Assembly: GCF_024355225.1 (NCBI RefSeq)
Contig: NZ_VCNH01000008.1
Coordinates: 3,348,001-3,412,000 of the forward strand
DNA: 64,000 nucleotides
From: Roseovarius sp. M141
GTDB taxonomy: Bacteria > Pseudomonadota > Alphaproteobacteria > Rhodobacterales > Rhodobacteraceae
Direction: 5' to 3'
In this document: positions 57,554 to 64,000 of the stretch, piece after piece
Position numbering within the stretch: the first letter of the stretch is position 1
Layout: each line of letters begins with the position of its first letter
Translations under genes and position numbers: made by a program
The notes under the pieces: generated by a model
Told to the model about the DNA's origin: nothing
The model's database searches: none
What the model saw: only the letters and a program-made list of their open reading frames with translations

Positions 57554-58014
57554 GTCTCTTCTCCTCTTGGGTCGCCCCAGCGTTCGATCATATGCGCCAG
57601 AATCTGGTCGCGTGATTGGCGGTATGATGTCATCTTGGCCTCGCGCGTTTCGCCAAGGCCCGTCGGGTCCAGGATCGGCCAATACAGCACATCAAGGTGA
57701 AAGACGCGGGTCAACTCCAGCGCGCGGCGCTGGCTGGCCGGGCTGAGCGCGACGACCATATCAAACGATCCCAGATCGTCGCCCCACTGCTCCATCTCGT
57801 CAAAGCTGCGCGCGCGGTGGCGGGCCAGTTCGACGCCGATTTCCTTGCATACGGCGATGGAAAAGCCGTCGATATCCAGATCGCTTTTGACGCCCGCAGA
57901 TTGCACATAGGTGCCGGTGCCGTAGAGCTGTTTCATGATACCCTCGGCCATGGGCGAACGCACTGCATTGTAATCGCAGCAAAACAGCACCGAATGAGGG
58001 AGGGGAACAGCCAT
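57550..58014 (-). CDS. low-molecular-weight protein tyrosine phosphatase-like
   Basis: A 154-residue protein of the LMW phosphatase/arsenate reductase fold. The loop CCDYNAVRSPMAEG supplies the C-x5-R active site, and the C-terminal WPILDPTG gives the catalytic aspartate. It lies four bases after the UPF0262 stop region and overlaps the SnoaL-like gene. It probably dephosphorylates a protein or small molecule; arsenate reduction is possible but there is no arsenic operon nearby. Confidence 0.85.
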   Translation of the reverse strand: MAVPLPHSVLFCCDYNAVRSPMAEGIMKQLYGTGTYVQSAGVKSDLDIDGFSIAVCKEIGVELARHRARSFDEMEQWGDDLGSFDMVVALSPASQRRALELTRVFHLDVLYWPILDPTGLGETREAKMTSYRQSRDQILAHMIERWGDPRGEET

Positions 58015-58018
58015 TGCG

Positions 58019-58498
58019 TCAGCTGCCGAAATGAAGCACGCAGATCAGCGTAAAGAGGCGGCGTGCGGTATCGGTGTCGATGCCGGCCTTGCCCTCCAGC
58101 CGTTCCTCCAAGATGCGCGCGCCCTCGTTATGGATACCGCGGCGGGCCATGTCGATGGTTTCGATCTGGCTTGGCGGCATGTTTTTCACCGCGTTGAAAT
58201 AGCTTTCGCAGATGGCCCAGTAATCCTTGACCACCTGTCGGAACGGGCTGAGCGACAGGTGGAACTCGGCGGCCGGCGCCTCGATCTCGGTCGTCACGGT
58301 GAACACCAGACGCTTTTCGCGGATCGACAGCCCCACGCGGTAGGGGCCGTCCGGCACCTCGCGCCCGTCGCGCGCGGGCAGCGAGAAGGTGTTCTCCTCC
58401 ATCAGATCGAACATGGCGACCTTGCGTTCCTGCTCGATTTCAGGGGTCGGCGCGGGCAGGTTGGCGTCGTCGAGTTCGATATGGCTGATGCGGCTCAT
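58019..58498 (-). CDS. UPF0262 family protein
   Basis: A 159-residue cytoplasmic protein with the UPF0262 pattern: SHIELDDANLPAPTPEIEQE, NTFSLPARDGREVPDGPYRV, LSPFRQVVKDYWAICESYFN and RRGIHNEGARILEERLEGK. The function is unknown. The family is alphaproteobacterial and commonly found next to hisD, as here. Good ribosome-site context and compact spacing support the start at 58498. Confidence 0.9.
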   Translation of the reverse strand: MSRISHIELDDANLPAPTPEIEQERKVAMFDLMEENTFSLPARDGREVPDGPYRVGLSIREKRLVFTVTTEIEAPAAEFHLSLSPFRQVVKDYWAICESYFNAVKNMPPSQIETIDMARRGIHNEGARILEERLEGKAGIDTDTARRLFTLICVLHFGS

Positions 58499-58677
58499 GG
58501 GGTATCTTTCGCAGATCTTGTTGCGTTAGCAGTAGCGCGGCGGCGCGCGTGGGGCAATGGTGCGTTGGCACCGCGATTGCAAGGCCGCAGGTAAATCCGG
58601 GCCCATGCTCTATCGCCTGCGGCATTGGATGGGCTTGCGCAGCGCGCAGCCCCACCCTCCCGCGGAGCGCGGGGGAC

Positions 58678-59979
58678 TTATCCGTTCAGCTTATCCAGAC
58701 GGGCGCGTACCGACAGGCCATGCGCCTCAAGGCTTTCGGATGTGGCCAGCGTTTCGGCTGCGGGACCGACGGCGCGCAGGGCTTCGGGCGTCATGCGCGC
58801 CAGCGTGGTGCGTTTGAGGAAATCCAGCACGCCAAGACCGGACGAGAACCGCGCCGACCGCGCCGTGGGCAGCACGTGGTTCGGCCCGCCGACATAATCG
58901 CCGATGGCCTCGGGCGTCCACTGGCCCAGGAAGATGGCGCCCGCATGGGTGATGCGCGCGCTGAGTGCGTCCACGTCGGCGACGCACAGTTCCAGATGTT
59001 CGGGCGCGATGCGATTCGACAGTTGCGCGGCGATGGCCAGATCCGGCACGGTTATGATCGCGCCAAAATCGCGCCAGCTGGCACCCGCGATGGCGCGCCG
59101 CTCCAGCGTTTTCAGGCGGGCGTCGATGGCATCCGCCACCTTTTGCCCAAATGCCGCATCGGTGGTGATCAGGATCGACTGGGCGCTTTCGTCATGTTCG
59201 GCTTGGCTGAGCATATCCAGCGCGATCCAGTCGGGATCATTATCCGCATCCGCAATGACAAGGATTTCGGACGGCCCTGCGATCATGTCGATGCCGACCT
59301 TGCCGAAAACGCGGCGCTTGGCAGCGGCGACATAGGCGTTGCCGGGGCCGGTGATCTTGTCCACCGGGGCGATCGTTTCGGTACCGTAGGCCAGCGCGGC
59401 GACGGCCTGCGCTCCGCCGATGCGGTAGATCTCATCGACGCCGGCGATCTGCGCGGCGGCCAGAACGGCGGGGTTCAACGCGCCGTCCGGCGTGGGCACG
59501 ACCATGGCAAGGCGTGCGACGCCCGCAACCTTGGCCGGTATCGCATTCATCAACACCGATGAGGGATAGGTCGCGATCCCGCCCGGCACATACAGCCCGG
59601 CGGCATCGACCGGAGTCCAGCGCCAGCCCAGCGTCGCGCCCGCGTCATCGGTCCAGCTGTCATCACCGGGCATCTGGCGCGCGTGATAGGCGCGGATGCG
59701 GGCGGCGGCCAGTTCCAGCGCGGCGCGCACATCGGGCGTCACCTGCCGCGCCGCCTGCGCGACCTCCGCAGGGCTGAGCCGCATGGTGGCGGGGGTCAAC
59801 GACACGCGATCAAACCGCTCGGTCAGGTCCAGCACCGCCGCATCGCCGCGTGCGCGCACATCGGCAATGATCGCGGCGACGGTATCGTCGACGTCTGGGC
59901 TGTCCTCGCGCTTGGCGTTCAACAGTGCGGTAAACTCGGCCTCAAAATCAGGCGCAAAATGGTCAAGGAAACGGGGCAT
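58678..59979 (-). CDS. hisD: histidinol dehydrogenase
   Basis: A 433-residue zinc enzyme for the last two steps of histidine synthesis. Characteristic stretches are YVPGGIATYPSSVLMNAIPA, VGGAQAVAALAYGTETI-type IGGAQAVAALAYGT, VDKITGPGNAYVAAAKR, IAGPSEILVIAD and SQAEHDESAQSILIT with the metal/catalytic His residues. The frame extends upstream antisense-free into the DUF2948 region, but conservation starts at MPRFLDHFAP (59979). It follows DUF2948 in the murA operon. Confidence 0.97.
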   Translation of the reverse strand: MPRFLDHFAPDFEAEFTALLNAKREDSPDVDDTVAAIIADVRARGDAAVLDLTERFDRVSLTPATMRLSPAEVAQAARQVTPDVRAALELAAARIRAYHARQMPGDDSWTDDAGATLGWRWTPVDAAGLYVPGGIATYPSSVLMNAIPAKVAGVARLAMVVPTPDGALNPAVLAAAQIAGVDEIYRIGGAQAVAALAYGTETIAPVDKITGPGNAYVAAAKRRVFGKVGIDMIAGPSEILVIADADNDPDWIALDMLSQAEHDESAQSILITTDAAFGQKVADAIDARLKTLERRAIAGASWRDFGAIITVPDLAIAAQLSNRIAPEHLELCVADVDALSARITHAGAIFLGQWTPEAIGDYVGGPNHVLPTARSARFSSGLGVLDFLKRTTLARMTPEALRAVGPAAETLATSESLEAHGLSVRARLDKLNG

Positions 59980-60016
59980 CGCAAGCTCCTTGCGGTCAAT
60001 AAGGGGATGGTGAGCG

Positions 60017-61753
<1,737 letters not shown>

Positions 61754-61789
61754 ATGCGTGTATCTTTCTGTTTTCTTGAAGTCTAAGCG

Positions 61790-62056
61790 CTATTTCCAGG
61801 CGCAAACCCGGGCGCGCCTGTTTACCCGGCAACCGCCGACGCGGATCAGCTTGCCCAGTGGATTATGCACATGATTGGCGCCCGGCGCGTCGTTCCAACA
61901 AGCGTCCGTCTGGAGCTGCGCGACCTGCACGCACCGGCCCTGAATCAGCATATTTCCATCCACCTCAAAATAGCAAAGTGCCGGACTGGCCTGCGTGCGC
62001 TGGCGGCGCAGGCAAAGACCGCAAGCGCGAAAGTTATCAAATATTTCACGCGTCAT
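61790..62056 (-). CDS. doubtful cysteine-rich small protein upstream of murA
   Basis: An 88-codon frame starting MTREIFDNFRACGLCLRRQR, with seven cysteines and no recognised family. It overlaps the 52-residue gene by a few bases and ends 37 bases before murA. Codon third positions are less GC-rich than in neighbouring genes, so it may be untranslated leader DNA. Given with low confidence. Confidence 0.25.
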   Translation of the reverse strand: MTREIFDNFRACGLCLRRQRTQASPALCYFEVDGNMLIQGRCVQVAQLQTDACWNDAPGANHVHNPLGKLIRVGGCRVNRRARVCAWK

Positions 62057-62204
62057 CGCCTTTTTTTACCGTCGGTTGCGCATCTTTGCGCACCCGCGCC
62101 TGAGCCTTGCGCCGGGCCAGATTGGCCTTTAACGCCTGCTTCAACCGATCCTCGCGCGGATTGCCCTTGGGTTTGGGCTGTTTCGGGGTGTCATCGCTGC
62201 TCAT
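62046..62204 (-). CDS. small basic conserved-type protein upstream of murA
   Basis: A 52-residue protein: MSSDDTPKQPKPKGNPREDR, then LKQALKANLARRKAQARVR and a Lys/Asp tail. Its helix is strongly basic and would suit nucleic-acid or ribosome binding. I recall similar short proteins upstream of murA in other Rhodobacterales, but cannot verify it. A purine-rich AGAGAAG precedes the ATG at 62204. It was too short for ordinary gene calling. Confidence 0.6.
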   Translation of the reverse strand: MSSDDTPKQPKPKGNPREDRLKQALKANLARRKAQARVRKDAQPTVKKGDDA

Positions 62205-62286
62205 TGCGCTTCTCTACATGAGGCGCGCCGACGGGTCCAGATAAGGGTTGCACGAGACGTCAGAAGCGTCTAATCAGCGCCCGATT

Positions 62287-62361
62287 GCTGTGGTAGCTCA
62301 GTGGCAGAGCACACCCTTGGTAAGGGTGAGGTCGAGAGTTCAATCCTCTCTCACAGCACCA
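62287..62361 (+). tRNA. tRNA-Thr (anticodon GGT)
   Basis: A full cloverleaf of 75 bases with encoded CCA. The acceptor stem pairs GCTGTGG with TCACAGC; the D arm is GCTC / GAGC; the anticodon stem CACCC / GGGTG encloses TTGGTAA with GGT at 62319-62321; the T arm is GAGAG-TTCAATC-CTCTC. The anticodon reads ACC/ACT threonine codons. It is transcribed on the plus strand between the murA leader region and the amine oxidase. It is not a target of the island found here. Confidence 0.97.
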
Positions 62362-62502
62362 GAAAACACCCACAATACAATCGCTTACGCGCAAGCCTTT
62401 CGGGGCGACACGTGCGCTGTACGTGAACAAACGGTGCAGATCCCGCGGCAATCCGTAGAAAATCTTTCCTTACGTCCCGGCATTGCTCGCAATCAGGCAA
62501 AG

Positions 62503-62537
62503 AAAAACCCCGGTGCGCTGGCGGGCGCGTCCGGGGT
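62503..62537 (-). terminator. intrinsic terminator of the amine oxidase gene
   Basis: On the minus strand ACCCCGG pairs with CCGGGGT around a GC-rich loop that can extend the stem, followed immediately by TTTTC. It lies 64 bases beyond the stop of the amine oxidase gene. Confidence 0.75.
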
Positions 62538-62600
62538 GTATTCAGTGGAAAAAGCGTCTCTGCTTTCGTAACACCCTATCCTGCCCTTTGGAGAAACCGA

Positions 62601-64000
62601 CTAGTCCGGCAGTTTGACTGGCCCCCATTCGGCATAGGCGTCACAGGGCGATGGGTTTTCGGCATGAAATCCGCCACCCAGATGGCGGATGATCCCGGCC
62701 ACTGCGTTGAGGGAGGTTTGGACCGCCCCTTCGACCCAGGCAGGTGTCCAGCTGACACCATCGCCCGCCATGAAGATCCCGCGCTCCTGCGGTGGCAGGT
62801 CGTCTTGCATGAAGTGGCCGAACATCCGGTGGTTATAGCGGTAATGCCCCGGCAGCGCACCTTTGAACGCGCCCAGGAAATTGGGGTCATTTTCCCAGCT
62901 GACCGTGATCGGGTCGCCCAGGATATGCGACCGGATGTCAACGTCAGGGTAGATATTCGCCAGCGAGGACAGCGCCAGCTCCACGCGCTTTTCCACCGAC
63001 AGGGGCAGCACCTTGAGCGCATCGGTCATCCACGAATAGCTGAGGCAGATCACCGAGGGTTTGTCCGGCCCGTTGTCGAAAAGATAGGTGCCGCGCGTCA
63101 TGCGGTCGGTCAGCGTCATCGACATGACATCGCGGCCGGTTTTCGGGTCCTTGTCCTTCCAGAACGGGCGGTCGACCATCACGAATGTCTTGGCCGATTG
63201 CATGTAGCGGGTCCGGTCCAGCGCCATCCACAGATCGTGGGCAAATAGGGTTTCTTCGGTGTCGATCACAGTGGACAGCAGGTGGCTTTGGCAGGTGGCA
63301 AGCACGGCGTCGAATGTCTCGACCCGCTTCCATTGATCGGTGATTTCAAATTTGTCGCCCTGCCGCCGGATCCGGGTGGCTCCGGCGCGGGTGGCCCCGC
63401 CGTTCAGCTTGGACAGTGTGGTGCCCGCGGGCCAGTGGGTGATATTCTCGGCGGCATGGTCCCACAACTTGTGCGGGACCTGCGCTACCCCGCCGACCAT
63501 ATAGCGCTGATGGTCGTCACATTCGGTCACATTCACCCGCAGGATTTCCAGCATGGAGTTGGGGAAATCGGAATCCCAGCCGCCGGTGCCGAACCCGACC
63601 TGACCAAAGACTTCGCGGTGATGAAAGGACAGCGCCTGAAAGGCGTCCGATGAGGCGACGAAATCATAGAAGGTCCGCTCGTCCCATTGCTCGACGATGG
63701 GGTTCCAGATTTCCTTGATCCGGGCGTTGTCCCGGTCGCGGATCGCCTGTTTCAGCGCAGTGAAATTCGCGCCGTCCTCCAGCGCCTTGTCATAAGCCTG
63801 GGCGACTTCGTGGAACAGCGGCGGCAGGTCGGCCAGCGTTTCGGCGTAGTGGGTCTTGCCCAGCAGGTCGATTACGGTCGATCCTGCCGCCGGGGTCAGC
63901 GGATTGGGGAAAGGTTTGCTTTGGATGCCCAGCTTGTCGACATAGGTGTAAAACCCGGTGGAGGAGACGGGAAACCGCATACCGCCCAACTCCGCGATGA
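62601..64000 (-). CDS. flavin monoamine oxidase-family protein, 5' part outside window
   Basis: At least 466 residues of an FAD-dependent amine oxidase. The window edge falls just before AELGGMRFP, the substrate-side signature that follows the FAD-binding domain, so the dinucleotide-binding N-terminus is missing only because of the cut. The C-terminal flavin motif is IFMAGDGVSWTPAWVEGAVQ (normal form GEHxxxxxAWIEGAxxSG). FFTAPTA-like features are absent and GFGTGGWDSDFPNSMLEIL is typical of L-amino-acid/tryptophan oxidase relatives. The substrate is unknown. An intrinsic terminator follows. Confidence 0.85.
   Translation of the reverse strand, partial: IAELGGMRFPVSSTGFYTYVDKLGIQSKPFPNPLTPAAGSTVIDLLGKTHYAETLADLPPLFHEVAQAYDKALEDGANFTALKQAIRDRDNARIKEIWNPIVEQWDERTFYDFVASSDAFQALSFHHREVFGQVGFGTGGWDSDFPNSMLEILRVNVTECDDHQRYMVGGVAQVPHKLWDHAAENITHWPAGTTLSKLNGGATRAGATRIRRQGDKFEITDQWKRVETFDAVLATCQSHLLSTVIDTEETLFAHDLWMALDRTRYMQSAKTFVMVDRPFWKDKDPKTGRDVMSMTLTDRMTRGTYLFDNGPDKPSVICLSYSWMTDALKVLPLSVEKRVELALSSLANIYPDVDIRSHILGDPITVSWENDPNFLGAFKGALPGHYRYNHRMFGHFMQDDLPPQERGIFMAGDGVSWTPAWVEGAVQTSLNAVAGIIRHLGGGFHAENPSPCDAYAEWGPVKLPD

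Noticed and set aside
58659..58673. GC-rich hairpin downstream of hisD as a terminator
   Set aside because: The stem is only six base pairs with a 3-base loop, no T-run follows, and UPF0262 continues the same operon.
62287..62361. tRNA-Thr as the integration site of the island
   Set aside because: The tRNA is more than 11 kb from the integrase, and no duplicate of its 3' end was seen at either island edge.
62248..62571. A 107-codon plus-strand frame
   Set aside because: It runs through tRNA-Thr and a terminator, so it cannot be a normal protein gene.

Overview
The window looks like chromosome from a marine alphaproteobacterium of the Rhodobacterales (Roseobacter group). The evidence is a GC-rich sequence, an F1-ATPase operon ordered atpH-A-G-D without the Fo genes, and lineage-typical genes: TrcR (DUF1013), UPF0262, DUF2948 next to hisD, DUF2125, an extensin-like protein beside tyrA, and a MaeB malic enzyme fused to a phosphotransacetylase domain. 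Genus cannot be fixed by eye.

Left core, about 1-30.6 kb. The atp operon runs on the minus strand and carries an extra gene for a small exported cysteine-containing protein between atpA and atpG. Next come a methyltransferase divergent from gloB, then clpA without a neighbouring clpS, and a MotA/TolQ-type plus OmpA-type motor pair. After these are chaC, DUF2125, a hisC-tyrA-extensin operon, rpsD, smpB, sseA with three aminotransferases, a phosphatase and a GAPDH converging tail to tail, upp, maeB, and prpE. A decayed small gene lies between maeB and prpE.

Accessory island, about 30.6-51.1 kb. It ends beside a 654-residue tyrosine recombinase and is full of insertion-sequence debris: an IS21 fragment, IS3 and IS110 remnants, an IS5-type element with TA duplications, one complete IS3 element, and an IS66 remnant. 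The cargo comprises (a) a soluble AAA+ ATPase with an M41 (FtsH-type) zinc-protease domain, a small acidic partner candidate and a MobV-type relaxase with an oriT-like hairpin; (b) a tightly overlapping six-gene operon of two GT2 glycosyltransferases, a GT4 glycosyltransferase, an acyl-CoA-dehydrogenase-like protein, a PIG-L deacetylase and a NodS-like methyltransferase that is cut off by the relaxase segment; and (c) a Crp/Fnr regulator with a truncated mgtC. Mentally removing the IS5 element places crp directly upstream of the glycosyltransferase operon on the same strand. A short motif that also occurs near 16.7 kb sits at the left edge, and its second half sits at the right edge, giving a testable pair of island ends.

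Right core, about 51.1-64 kb. It holds a nitrilase-family amidase, trcR, a secreted RNase T2, mgtE, a DUF4239 membrane protein, and a long minus-strand run murA-DUF2948-hisD-UPF0262-LMW phosphatase-SnoaL-GNAT. The murA frame is broken by one extra base near its 3' end. A small basic protein lies upstream of murA, followed by tRNA-Thr(GGT) and a flavin amine oxidase that leaves the window.

The best candidates for undescribed biology are the glycosyltransferase/deacetylase/dehydrogenase/methyltransferase operon, the soluble AAA+-M41 protein with its unknown N-terminal region, and the exported protein inside the atp operon. No CRISPR array, rRNA or known complete defence system was seen.
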